Origin: Acinetobacter nosocomialis NIPH 2119
GTDB lineage: Bacteria > Pseudomonadota > Gammaproteobacteria > Pseudomonadales > Moraxellaceae
Length of the DNA stretch: 64,000 bases
NCBI RefSeq assembly: GCF_000368085.1
Contig: NZ_KB849239.1
Location: forward strand, 3,834,832-3,898,831
Reading direction: 5' to 3'
A program made the translations under genes and the position numbers. The notes under the pieces were generated by a model, which saw only the letters and a list, made by a program, of their open reading frames with translations, did no database searches and was not told the origin of the DNA. Below are positions 24,395-33,658 of the stretch, piece by piece; the stretch's first letter is position 1, and each line of letters opens with the position of its first letter.

Positions 24395-24745
24395 CTATGC
24401 ATTAAATGGATCGGGTAGATGAGGTGCTTGGGGCTGCACAACGACTGCTGTGCCATATACAAATAACTCGGAAGCACCTTGGGCAATGTTTGAAGTTGAA
24501 AAACGAATGCCAACAATTGCGTTAGCACCAAGTTGCTGTGCCTTAGCAATCATGCGATCCATTGCTTCTTGGCGGGATTCTTCTAAAAGTTCGGTGTAGC
24601 CTGTGAGTTCTCCACCTACAATATTTTTTAAACTTGCCATGAGGTCACGGCCTACATGTTTACTACGAACAGTGCTGCCATATACAACATCAAGTTGTTT
24701 TAAAATTTGATGGCCTGGAACGCTTTCTAAATTACTTAATAACAT
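24395..24745 (-). CDS. YbjQ/UPF0145 family protein
   Basis: Soluble 116 aa paralogue of the following gene. It has the family signature LMASLKNIVGGELTGYTELLEESRQEAMDRM (within residues about 35-65) and the late AKAQQLGANAIVGIRFSTSN. It lacks the membrane anchor of its neighbour. The tandem arrangement of a soluble and an anchored paralogue suggests mixed oligomers, which is inference. The ribosome binding site is weak. Confidence 0.85.
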   Translation of the reverse strand: MLLSNLESVPGHQILKQLDVVYGSTVRSKHVGRDLMASLKNIVGGELTGYTELLEESRQEAMDRMIAKAQQLGANAIVGIRFSTSNIAQGASELFVYGTAVVVQPQAPHLPDPFNA

Positions 24746-24810
24746 TGTTTTTTATCAATCAAAATTTATTAAGGTTTCAAGATAAAAAATATTCACATTG
24801 GTTGCAATAA

Positions 24811-24836
24811 AAAAGCCCACCGAAGTGAGCTTTTAT
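24811..24836 (-). terminator. Terminator of adeK
   Basis: AAAAGCCCAC (24811-24820) pairs with GTGAGCTTTT (24825-24834) with one C/A mismatch and loop CGAA; on the minus strand a T run follows. Confidence 0.75.
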
Positions 24837-24854
24837 AAGAATGTGATTTAAAGC

Positions 24855-26309
24855 TTATTGCTTTTTCAGTTCAGCACTTGATGGTTGATGTACCACTGTA
24901 TCTGAAGTGTTTGCTTTTAAACCGCCACCTAGAGTTTTATATAACTCGATTTGGTTGTTTAAGTTTGCTTGTTGAAGCAATAACAAACCTTGTTCAGCTG
25001 AATAAGATGAACGTTGTGCATCAAGAACTGTCAAGTAACTATCAATACCTGCACGGAAGCGGGCATTTGAAAGTGTGTAGTTGCGGTTAGTTGCTTCTAC
25101 TAAACGTTGTTGAGCTGTTAAACGTTCACCAATGTTGGCACGTGTCGCAAGTGCATCATTAACTTCACGGAATGCAGACTGAACTGATTTTTCATAATCA
25201 GACAATGCAATTTTCTGATCGGTTTCAGAAATTTTTACATTGGCACGACGAGTACCCCAGTCAAAGATTGGTAAATCTAAGCTTGGACCAATTGACCATG
25301 CAAAACCACCAGACTTAAATAGATCACTTAAGTCAGTTGATGCATAACCTGCTGAACCCGTTAAGCTAATGGTTGGGAATAAACGTGCTTTTGCTGCACC
25401 AATATTCGCACCCGCAGCGCTTAAGTTATATTCGGCCGCTTTTACATCTGGACGGTTATTTAACAAATCACTTGGTAAACCAGCAGTGAATACATTTTGC
25501 TGAGCAATACGTTTCACAGGCTGTGTCGGTAACAAGTTTTGTGCAACTGGTTGGCCTACAAGTAAGTTCAACAAGTTTTGTGCTTGAGCAATTTGAGTTT
25601 TGTAGTTCGCTACATCGTTACGCGCAGTTTCTACAGAAATCTGTGCCTGACGTAATGGAACTTCACTGTCGATACCTACATCAAAACGTTTTTTGTTGAG
25701 ATTGTAAGAATCTTGCTGCGCTTTAAGTGTTTGCTCTGCAAGTCTTAAATTCGCCGTTGCAAACGAATAGTTTAACCATGCTTGAGCAACTTGACTGATC
25801 AAACTGATTTGAGTCGAATCACGTGCACTTTGTGTTGAAAGGTAATTATCTAAAGCAGCGTCTTTTAGACTACGAACACGGCCCCAGAAATCAAGCTCAT
25901 AAGCAGTTACACCCACACCTACTTGGTAAGTAGAGTAGGGGTTATTCGGATCACGACTTGGCGTAACCTGACGAATTGCACTACCACTTGCTCCGATTGT
26001 TGGAAGCTGGTTGTTCTTCGTAATCTGATACTGCTCTTGAGCACGTTCAATATTGAGCGTTGCTTTACGTAAATCACGGTTATTCGCAAGAGCCAAGTCG
26101 ATTACTTCAAGCAAACGTGGGTCAGCAAAGAACTGTTTGTAGCCCTGTTCAGCAATAGATGTACCAGAAGCGCTGTTATATGCATAGCTCTGTGGAATAT
26201 CGGTTTTCACGACTGGTTCTGGGCCGCGCATGCTTTGACAAGCTGCCAAAGCAAGCGCAAGTGCAGATACCGCAATGCTACGACCTGAAATAGACCATAC
26301 TTTTTGCAT
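24855..26309 (-). CDS. adeK: RND efflux outer membrane channel AdeK
   Basis: TolC/OprM-family trimeric outer-membrane factor of the AdeIJK pump. The N-terminus is a lipoprotein signal with lipobox LAAC. Two OEP repeats (roughly residues 70-260 and 280-460) give the helical barrel. The ATG at 26309 is preferred: it overlaps the adeJ stop as TGATG and gives 484 aa, the known AdeK length; a GTG one codon upstream is an alternative. Last gene of the operon, ended by a hairpin. Confidence 0.95.
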   Translation of the reverse strand: MQKVWSISGRSIAVSALALALAACQSMRGPEPVVKTDIPQSYAYNSASGTSIAEQGYKQFFADPRLLEVIDLALANNRDLRKATLNIERAQEQYQITKNNQLPTIGASGSAIRQVTPSRDPNNPYSTYQVGVGVTAYELDFWGRVRSLKDAALDNYLSTQSARDSTQISLISQVAQAWLNYSFATANLRLAEQTLKAQQDSYNLNKKRFDVGIDSEVPLRQAQISVETARNDVANYKTQIAQAQNLLNLLVGQPVAQNLLPTQPVKRIAQQNVFTAGLPSDLLNNRPDVKAAEYNLSAAGANIGAAKARLFPTISLTGSAGYASTDLSDLFKSGGFAWSIGPSLDLPIFDWGTRRANVKISETDQKIALSDYEKSVQSAFREVNDALATRANIGERLTAQQRLVEATNRNYTLSNARFRAGIDSYLTVLDAQRSSYSAEQGLLLLQQANLNNQIELYKTLGGGLKANTSDTVVHQPSSAELKKQ

Positions 26310-29300
26310 CACGATTTATGCTCCTGAGTGTTTATGGTTTTTGGTTTGTACTTAAAGATACTACGAATCCACACATAGAATACAGGGATAAAGAAGATAC
26401 CTAAGAATGTCGCGCTGAGTACGCCACCAAGTACACCGAAGCCTACCGAGTGCTGACTTCCTGCACCAGCACCTGTTGAAAGTGCAAGCGGAAGTACACC
26501 AAAACCGAAGGCAAGGGTTGTCATGATAATTGGACGTAAACGCATTTTTGCAGCATGTAAGGTTGCGTCAAGTAGATCTTCACCTTTCTCTTGCAGCTCT
26601 TTTGCGAACTCAACAATCAAGATCGCATTTTTTGCAGAAAGACCAATTACCGCAATAATCGCTACCTGGAAGTAAATGTTATTCGAGAGATTTGGATCTC
26701 CTTTAATAATCATACCCAAGTAAGTCAATACGATCGCACCAATGACACCAAGCGGTACCACAAGTAAAACCGAGAACGGAATTGACCAGCTTTCATACAA
26801 TGCAGCCAAGCAAAGGAATACGATTAACAATGAAAGCGCATATAAGAATGGCGCTTGAGCACCAGACTCACGTTCTTCAAGTGATAAGCCTGTCCATTCA
26901 TAGTCGAAACCTTGTAAGCCCATAGATGGTAACTTACCAATAATTTCTTCTATTGCTTTCATGGCATCACCAGAACTCACGCCAGGTGCAGGTGTACCTT
27001 GAATGTTAACCGATGATACGCCGTTATAACGTTCAAGACGTGGAGAACCATATGTCCATTTGCCAGTAGCAAATGCCGAGAATGGAACCATCTCACCTTT
27101 GTTATTACGTACATACCACTTGTTTAAGTCTTCAGGCATCATACGGCTACCCGCATCACCTTGAACATAAACTTTTTTCACACGACCGCGGTCAACGAAA
27201 TCGTTAATGTATGAACCACCCCAAGCAATACGCATTGTATTGTTGATGTCAGCAATGCTAACACCCATAGCACCAGCTTGAGCCTGATCTACATTAATTT
27301 GATATTGAGGCGTATCTTCTTGGCCATTTGGACGTACACCCATGAGGCGTTTATCTTGCGATGCCAAGCCTAAAATAGTGTTACGTGCTGCAATTAGTTT
27401 CTCATGGCCTTGACCACTTGAATCTTTAAGCTGCAAGTTAAATCCGGCAGTTACACCCAATTCAGGCATTGCAGGAAGCTGTAACGGCATAACATATGAT
27501 GCATCTTTAATGATCATGTTTAATGCCATACCACGCTTAATTAATGCACCGATTTGAGTTTCCGGTGAAGTACGTTTGCTCCAGTCTTTCAACTTAACGA
27601 AGCCAATACCAGCGTTTTGACCCACACCTGTGAATGAGAAACCAGAAACAGTGAAAATGGATTCTACTGTGTCTTTTTCATTCATAAAGAAGTTTGTCAT
27701 GGTGTCAATCACTTTACCTGTACGGTCAAGCGTTGCATTTGGTGGTAATTGAACAAGTGTCATTACAACACCCTGATCTTCTTCTGGTAAGAATGAAGAT
27801 GGGAGTTTTTGGAACAAGAAGACTAAAAGGGCAACTACAACAGCGTACAGCACGCCAGAGAAGATTTTGCCTTTGAGCATGCGGCTAACACCATTTTGGT
27901 AGCTGTGCGACATGCGGTCAAAACCATTGTTAAAGCTTCTAAAGAAACGCGCGAAGATATTATTGCTTGGTTCTTTGTTTGGATCATGCTGTTTTAGAAT
28001 AGTCGCACAAAGTGCAGGTGTGAACGTCAACGCTACAATTAACGACAGTACCATTGCAGTTACAAGGGTAATCGAGAACTGACGGTAAATTACACCTGTT
28101 GTACCACCAAAGAAGGCCATTGGTACGAATACCGCTGTCAATACACTGGTAATACCCACTAACGCACCAGAAATCTGCTGCATTGAGCGTGAAGTAGCCG
28201 TAACCGGATCAGTATGATCTTCACTCATTACACGTTCAACGTTTTCCACTACAACAATGGCGTCATCGACCAGAAGACCGATTGCCAATACCATAGCGAA
28301 CATGGTTAAGGTGTTAATTGAGAAGCCAAAAATATTAATAACAGCAAATGTACCTAATACAACCACTGGAACTGCAAGCGTTGGAATAATCGTTGCGCGC
28401 CAGTTTTGTAAAAATAGGAACATGACAATGAATACCAAAATCACGGCTTCAATTAATGTGTGTACTACACTTTCAATTGAAAGACGGATAAATGGAGTCG
28501 TGTCATAAGCTAGTTTATCTTGTAAACCTGCTGGATAGTTCTTACGTAATTCAGATAAACGTTGTTCAACAGCAGCTGCCGTATCCAGTGCGTTAGCACC
28601 TGTAGCAATTTTAATTGCAAGACCACCTGCTGGTTTACCATTAAATTTCGAGTCGAACTGATAGTTATCCGAACCTAACTCTACGCGAGCTACATCTTTT
28701 AAACGAACTTCAGCACCAGATGCTGTGTTCTTTAAAAAGATATTTCTAAACTGCTCAGGAGTCTGTAACAAACTTTGAGCATTCACTGTTGCGTTAAGTA
28801 CTTGACCTTGTACAGCAGGCGCACCACCTAACTGACCTACAGCAACTTGCGAGTTTTGTGCTTGAAGCGCAGTTGCAATATCACTAGGAGTGAGTTGGTA
28901 ACTTGTTAACTTGGCTGGATCGAGCCAAATACGCATTGCATATGAACCACCAAAGACCTGAACTTCACCAACACCAGCAACACGGCTAAGCGGCTCTTTA
29001 ATTGAAGAGTTTACGTAGTCTTTAATGTCTGAGTCTGAAAGGCTGTTATCTGGTGAATAAAATGCAATAACTTGTAGGAAGCTTGCACCAGATTTAGTAA
29101 CTGTTACACCTTGACGTTGTACATCTTCAGGTAAAAGCGCAGTTGCAGATTGCAATTTGTTCTGAACCTGAACTTGTGCGATATCAGGGTCAACACCTTG
29201 TTCAAAGTTTAATTGAATAGATGCTTGTCCGTTACCAGCACTGTTAGAAGAAATATAACGTAAACCATCGAGACCATTCATTTGTTGTTCAATGATCTGG

Positions 29301-29485
29301 GTTACGGTGTTTTCAACTGTTTCAGCCGATGCACCAGGATAAGTCGCAGCAATGGTGACTGTCGGTGGTGCAATCGTTGGATACTGTGCAATAGGCATTT
29401 TTGTTAGCGTGAGAATACCCGCCAACATAATGACTAATGCAATCACCCACGCAAATATGGGGCGATGAATAAAAAATTGTGCCAT
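26309..29485 (-). CDS. adeJ: RND multidrug efflux transporter AdeJ
   Basis: Proton-driven inner-membrane transporter of the HAE1 RND family, exporting beta-lactams, tetracyclines, fluoroquinolones, chloramphenicol and others in Acinetobacter. The 1058 aa length equals AdeJ. The N-terminus MAQFFIHRPIFAWVIALVIML is the family start, GLLVDDAIVVVENVERVM contains the proton-relay Asp pair in TM4, and the second half repeats the topology with AIIAVIGLSAKNAILIVEF. Stop is coupled to adeK and it starts 12 bp after adeI. Confidence 0.97.
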   Translation of the reverse strand: MAQFFIHRPIFAWVIALVIMLAGILTLTKMPIAQYPTIAPPTVTIAATYPGASAETVENTVTQIIEQQMNGLDGLRYISSNSAGNGQASIQLNFEQGVDPDIAQVQVQNKLQSATALLPEDVQRQGVTVTKSGASFLQVIAFYSPDNSLSDSDIKDYVNSSIKEPLSRVAGVGEVQVFGGSYAMRIWLDPAKLTSYQLTPSDIATALQAQNSQVAVGQLGGAPAVQGQVLNATVNAQSLLQTPEQFRNIFLKNTASGAEVRLKDVARVELGSDNYQFDSKFNGKPAGGLAIKIATGANALDTAAAVEQRLSELRKNYPAGLQDKLAYDTTPFIRLSIESVVHTLIEAVILVFIVMFLFLQNWRATIIPTLAVPVVVLGTFAVINIFGFSINTLTMFAMVLAIGLLVDDAIVVVENVERVMSEDHTDPVTATSRSMQQISGALVGITSVLTAVFVPMAFFGGTTGVIYRQFSITLVTAMVLSLIVALTFTPALCATILKQHDPNKEPSNNIFARFFRSFNNGFDRMSHSYQNGVSRMLKGKIFSGVLYAVVVALLVFLFQKLPSSFLPEEDQGVVMTLVQLPPNATLDRTGKVIDTMTNFFMNEKDTVESIFTVSGFSFTGVGQNAGIGFVKLKDWSKRTSPETQIGALIKRGMALNMIIKDASYVMPLQLPAMPELGVTAGFNLQLKDSSGQGHEKLIAARNTILGLASQDKRLMGVRPNGQEDTPQYQINVDQAQAGAMGVSIADINNTMRIAWGGSYINDFVDRGRVKKVYVQGDAGSRMMPEDLNKWYVRNNKGEMVPFSAFATGKWTYGSPRLERYNGVSSVNIQGTPAPGVSSGDAMKAIEEIIGKLPSMGLQGFDYEWTGLSLEERESGAQAPFLYALSLLIVFLCLAALYESWSIPFSVLLVVPLGVIGAIVLTYLGMIIKGDPNLSNNIYFQVAIIAVIGLSAKNAILIVEFAKELQEKGEDLLDATLHAAKMRLRPIIMTTLAFGFGVLPLALSTGAGAGSQHSVGFGVLGGVLSATFLGIFFIPVFYVWIRSIFKYKPKTINTQEHKS

Positions 29486-29497
29486 TCAATCTACCCC

Positions 29498-30748
29498 TTA
29501 TGCATTTGAAGCTGCTTTCTGTTCTGCTTGAGGTTTACCTGATTGAGCCGGTTTCGCAGCATTTGGCGCTGCACCTTGAGGATTTGCTGGTTGAGCTTGA
29601 TAAGGTTTTGCTGTTACTTGTTGCCCTTCTTTGACTTTGGCAACGCCATCAACAATGACTTTATCGCCAGCTTTTAAGCCGTTAGTCACAATCCAGTTTT
29701 GTCCTTGAACACCTGAGGTTTCAATAGGACGACTCTCAACAGCCCCTTTGGCATTAACAAGCATTGCTACAGCTTGACCTGTAGGTAAACGTGTAACCGC
29801 AGCTTGAGGAATCAGATAAGCGTTTGGAACAACACCCTGAACAATTTGTGCAGTGGTATACATACCCGGAAGCAATAAATGATTCGGGTTAGAGAATACG
29901 GCACGTAAAGTAATTGTTCCTGTATCTTGGTTTACAGAAGCGTCAGAGAAAGCAAGTTGGCCTTCGATCGGGTAGGTAGAACCATCTTCAAGCTTTAATT
30001 TTACTTTCGTATTGTTACTGTTGTTCAAACTGCCTTTACTTAATTGTTGACGTAAACGTAACAACTCAGCGCTAGACTGATTAATATCAACATAAATTGG
30101 ATCTAACTGTTGAATCGTCACTAACGCATTAGTCTGATTTGCAGTAACTAAAGCACCAGCCGTTACTGATGAACGTCCAGATTGTCCAGAAATAGGAGAG
30201 CGAATTGTAGAATAACCAAGATCTACATTTGCATTTGTTACTTGAGCCTTAGCTGCTGCAACTTGTGCTTCTGCAACATTAACTTGACCAAGTAAGTCAT
30301 CATATTCCTGTTTAGACACAGCATTACTAGAAACAAGTTGTTTATAACGATTCAACTTGGTACGTAGTGAAGCTAGATTTGCCTGTTGTTGTAGGAGTGA
30401 TGCTTTTGCATTTTCTAACGTTGCACGGTTCGTTCTAGAGTCGAGCTCATAGAGTGCCTGACCTTCACGAACATAACTTCCTTCAGCAAATAAGCGCTTT
30501 AAAATCACGCCACTTGTTTGAGGACGAACTTCAGAAATTTGATAGGCTGAAGTACGGCCTGAAAGCTCAACGCTTTGTTCAACACTTTGTGGTTGAGCAA
30601 CAATAACACCTACTTCTGCAGGCGGCATTTTCTGAGCAGCAGCAGCTTGCTGTTTCTCATCGGAGCCTTTGCTACAACCAACAAGTGCGATACTTGTTGC
30701 TAATGCGCAAGCAGTAAGGGCTGGTGCCCAAAGCTTAGCCGACATCAT
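29498..30748 (-). CDS. adeI: RND efflux periplasmic adaptor AdeI
   Basis: Membrane fusion protein linking AdeJ to AdeK in the periplasm. The signal sequence ends in the lipobox LVGC (about residues 22-25), so it is lipid-anchored. The order is barrel-sandwich half, alpha hairpin (about 95-165 with many Gln/Ala), second half with SGQSGRSSVTAGALV, beta barrel and a Pro/Ala/Gln-rich tail. The 416 aa length equals AdeI. Only 24 bp separate it from the upstream PAP2 gene, so no room remains for a dedicated promoter there. Confidence 0.96.
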   Translation of the reverse strand: MMSAKLWAPALTACALATSIALVGCSKGSDEKQQAAAAQKMPPAEVGVIVAQPQSVEQSVELSGRTSAYQISEVRPQTSGVILKRLFAEGSYVREGQALYELDSRTNRATLENAKASLLQQQANLASLRTKLNRYKQLVSSNAVSKQEYDDLLGQVNVAEAQVAAAKAQVTNANVDLGYSTIRSPISGQSGRSSVTAGALVTANQTNALVTIQQLDPIYVDINQSSAELLRLRQQLSKGSLNNSNNTKVKLKLEDGSTYPIEGQLAFSDASVNQDTGTITLRAVFSNPNHLLLPGMYTTAQIVQGVVPNAYLIPQAAVTRLPTGQAVAMLVNAKGAVESRPIETSGVQGQNWIVTNGLKAGDKVIVDGVAKVKEGQQVTAKPYQAQPANPQGAAPNAAKPAQSGKPQAEQKAASNA

Positions 30749-30772
30749 TGTTCCACCTCGTTTAGATAAAAT

Positions 30773-31405
30773 CTAAAAATATATTTGTTTTCTACTTAAC
30801 CTACTTTGTGTTTGTAATAACCAGAGCCAAAGCAGTGCAATCCAAATAAAACCAATACCCCAACCAGCGAGTACGTCTGTTGGGAAATGAACTCCTGCAT
30901 ATATTCTTGAAAGCCCCATACACACAAACCAAAGACAGGAGATCAAAACAATATAAGGAGAGTTAATGTTGTGCTTACGGCATAACATAATCATTGCCAG
31001 ACAAGCTAGTGTTGATGCATAAACACTATGTGCACTTGGGAACGATGCACCATAACTTTCAACAATATGATATGCCTCAGGAGGTCTAGGCCGGTTAACA
31101 CACCATTTGAGCAGCCAACCAATGGTGATACTGCCAAAAACTCCCAAGCTAATGAAAATAACAGTAATATATTTTTTATACCATGCTAAATATACACATA
31201 TTAGAAAGGATAAAAAACATACAAAAGGCATGCCGCCTATGCGTGCAAGAAAGGTGGTTATAGTATTAAGATAATCTAAACGATGGTGACTCAATGTTTG
31301 AACGGTGAGCAAGTCCAAAGATTGAAGACTTGGCACAAATAGACCAAGAATACCTAATCCTAAAAAAACGCAACCAATACAAAGCAATAGATAGGGCATA
31401 TACAC
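30773..31405 (-). CDS. PAP2-family membrane phosphatase, head of adeIJK unit
   Basis: Integral membrane lipid phosphatase with the classical PAP2 motifs: KWCVNRPRP (near residues 102-110), PSAHS (near 125-129) and SRIYAGVHFPTD (near 161-172). The 210 aa chain has about 6 hydrophobic helices. Likely substrates are undecaprenyl pyrophosphate or phosphatidic acid/PGP. It is 24 bp upstream of adeI and shares its strand, so adeIJK probably read through from this gene's promoter. All motifs are intact, unlike the PAP2 protein next to pmrB. Confidence 0.88.
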   Translation of the reverse strand: MYMPYLLLCIGCVFLGLGILGLFVPSLQSLDLLTVQTLSHHRLDYLNTITTFLARIGGMPFVCFLSFLICVYLAWYKKYITVIFISLGVFGSITIGWLLKWCVNRPRPPEAYHIVESYGASFPSAHSVYASTLACLAMIMLCRKHNINSPYIVLISCLWFVCMGLSRIYAGVHFPTDVLAGWGIGFIWIALLWLWLLQTQSRLSRKQIYF

Positions 31406-31449
31406 ACCTTTGCTTATTCATGTAGTTTTCTGCTACTGAACGCCGTTGA

Positions 31450-31479
31450 AAGTGTACTTGCCAGTACACTTTTTTTCAA
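31450..31479 (-). promoter_or_regulatory. Promoter with embedded palindromic operator for pap2-adeIJK
   Basis: On the minus strand TTGAAA (31479-31474), a 17-bp spacer and TACACT (31456-31451) form a sigma70-like promoter. A perfect inverted repeat, AAGTGTACT at 31450-31458 and its complement at 31463-31471, fills the spacer and covers the -10. This geometry fits repression by a dimeric regulator; AdeN, the known TetR-type repressor of adeIJK, is the natural candidate but its site is not proven here. On the + strand the same stem could also act as a terminator. Confidence 0.6.
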
Positions 31480-31583
31480 GCCTGATAGATCATCGTAAAT
31501 TCATTTTGAAATTTTTTTAACATTTGGAAAAACAATCACAACAAAATTGACGGATATCACATTTTGTGTACAAAGCAAAACAC

Positions 31584-33644
31584 TTAGTGTTCTGCTTTTT
31601 TTCCACTATTGGCTTGGGCATTTTCTTCTAATTCTAAAGGCTGATTTGGAGGCCAGAAGAAGTCGCTCGGACGTGTAAGAAAATGGGTCATGACCAGTTT
31701 AGCCAAAGGTTTCCATTGTTCAAAGCGAACGCGACGTGCGCGTAAAGCCACAATAATCGTTAAAGTGAAACTCACAAATAAGTTCGTAAGACCGATACAG
31801 AGTACGCCTAAAAATGAAACTATAATCAAGCCAATATCTGGACTACCGTTTATGGTCATTAAACCTTGAATAAAGTTTGCTGATGCAAAGGCAATATGTC
31901 GAATATCTAGAGGTAAACCTAAAATAAAACCTATTGTTCCCATACTTCCTAGCATGACACCAAATAGAAAGTTACCCGCAAGTGCACCTAAATTACGTTC
32001 AATATATTCTGCAAAACGATTAAGACGTTCTTGTCCAAATAAATTGCGTAGTCGGCGATGAGCTTTTAAACGCGGTCCTACTTTTCGGTAAACTGCCATG
32101 TTATCGAAGTAACCAGCAATCAGGCCTGATAAAAACAAGCAGACTCCCGCAATTGCTGCGTGAGGAACAGCTAATGACGTAAAAGGATTTAAGCTATGTA
32201 ATAAATAGGTTGCTTTGGTATGGGTTAATAAGGGCTCATCAAGATAGAACTGCCAAGCAAAGGTAATGAGGGCAGCGGTAGGAATCGCAATCGAGATATT
32301 CCCCAAAATAGCAATAAACTGAGTTCGAATAATATTGATAATAAGCGCTGCTAATTCTGCAATTTGTGCAGTTTTAGAACCTTTACGTTGCTGTACAGTT
32401 GCAGCGAGTGCAGCAGCGGTCATTGCTGGCTGTTTTGTTGCAACGGTAAAGTGCAATACGTGAATCAGAATAAAGCCAAGAGAATAGTTCATACTGAACG
32501 TAAAGGCTTGCATGAGTGGCGCCATCGTCATTCGTGCAGCAAGAACCTTTAATGTTGCCATACAGGCGATAATGACACCTGCACCGGCAGCGGCTTTATA
32601 CATTCCCCAAAAGCCTTTAGTATCTGTACTTACATAGTGCTCACCGGTACGGCTCGCATTTTCTGTGACTTGAAAGGCAATAAGCTCACTAGTCGTGCTA
32701 AGTAAAGAACGGACGCTTTTTTCACTATAATGAGCTTTAGTTAAGTCCGAAATTAAGTTTCCTAAAGAAACGTAACGTCCTTCGCTGTTATCAACAACCA
32801 AATAGAGCAATAATTCAATTCGGTCTAAACATTGTTCAAGTAAGGACAATAGATATGTCAAACTTAAACTAACACCAATTCTTTTTGTTGCTCGACGTAT
32901 CTTTAAAACGACATCCCGACATTGTTCCAACATTACAAATGCTTGAGATGCATCTGGAGGTACAGTTACCACAGTGTCATCTTGAGAAATATCTTGTTTT
33001 TTATATTTTTCGATAAACTCAATAATTTCACGATTCTGTACTAAAAACGGCGATTCATATTCAGTTAGCTCAGGCTGAGCATTAATAAATTCAGGATAAA
33101 GCCCAATACCACTAATACGATAAGATAGAACCGTAATAGCCTTGATCATTTCTCGCTGAATGGCATGTTTTTCTTCAACATTACTATTACTTTGCCCAAT
33201 TAGACCGAATAAGGTTGCCCAATCCTTATCATCAACATTGTTTAACCAGACTGAATCACTTTCTAAATAGAAAATTTTTCCAATCAAAATTTTGAGTTGG
33301 CTTGCATCTTCAATAAGCGGTAGAAAATGGCCGCCAAGTCTTTGCCCAAGCTGGTTCCAGAAACCATCTAAAGACAAAATGCCGCTATCCGCATATAAGC
33401 TCACTTGCTTATATTGATTAATTAAACGTAATAAAAAGGTTTGTAAAAGGGCAGGAGCGGTAGGAGTAAGTAATAAGCTGTCAATAAATGCTTGTATTTT
33501 TTGCTCTATCTCATCCGTATCGTGAGGATCGGATGGCCGTAAGGCATTGACTAAGTCAATGAGGATATTTTCGTCGATAACAGCTTGAGGGTTTTCAAGC
33601 TGTTTCTGGATTTTTAAAAAATGATCTGAAAAATTTATATGCAT
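31584..33644 (-). CDS. Gcr/site-specific recombinase-family membrane protein
   Basis: Large protein (686 aa from the ATG; a TTG two codons upstream is possible) of the family annotated as site-specific recombinase Gcr (PF10136). The N-terminal half is soluble and helical. The C-terminal half from about residue 355 contains roughly seven transmembrane segments, which makes a recombinase role doubtful. Variants are widespread in beta- and gamma-proteobacteria next to housekeeping genes, as here beside ispB. No nuclease or integrase motif was seen. True function unknown. Confidence 0.8.
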   Translation of the reverse strand: MHINFSDHFLKIQKQLENPQAVIDENILIDLVNALRPSDPHDTDEIEQKIQAFIDSLLLTPTAPALLQTFLLRLINQYKQVSLYADSGILSLDGFWNQLGQRLGGHFLPLIEDASQLKILIGKIFYLESDSVWLNNVDDKDWATLFGLIGQSNSNVEEKHAIQREMIKAITVLSYRISGIGLYPEFINAQPELTEYESPFLVQNREIIEFIEKYKKQDISQDDTVVTVPPDASQAFVMLEQCRDVVLKIRRATKRIGVSLSLTYLLSLLEQCLDRIELLLYLVVDNSEGRYVSLGNLISDLTKAHYSEKSVRSLLSTTSELIAFQVTENASRTGEHYVSTDTKGFWGMYKAAAGAGVIIACMATLKVLAARMTMAPLMQAFTFSMNYSLGFILIHVLHFTVATKQPAMTAAALAATVQQRKGSKTAQIAELAALIINIIRTQFIAILGNISIAIPTAALITFAWQFYLDEPLLTHTKATYLLHSLNPFTSLAVPHAAIAGVCLFLSGLIAGYFDNMAVYRKVGPRLKAHRRLRNLFGQERLNRFAEYIERNLGALAGNFLFGVMLGSMGTIGFILGLPLDIRHIAFASANFIQGLMTINGSPDIGLIIVSFLGVLCIGLTNLFVSFTLTIIVALRARRVRFEQWKPLAKLVMTHFLTRPSDFFWPPNQPLELEENAQANSGKKAEH

Positions 33645-33658
33645 AGGCAAAATAATAT

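Noticed and set aside
11579..31405. Two PAP2 genes considered as a duplication
   Set aside because: Their motifs, lengths and contexts differ greatly; they are separate family branches, not recent copies.
31584..33644. Gcr-family gene considered as evidence of a mobile element
   Set aside because: No inverted repeats, att-like sites or cargo; gene sits in a conserved housekeeping context.
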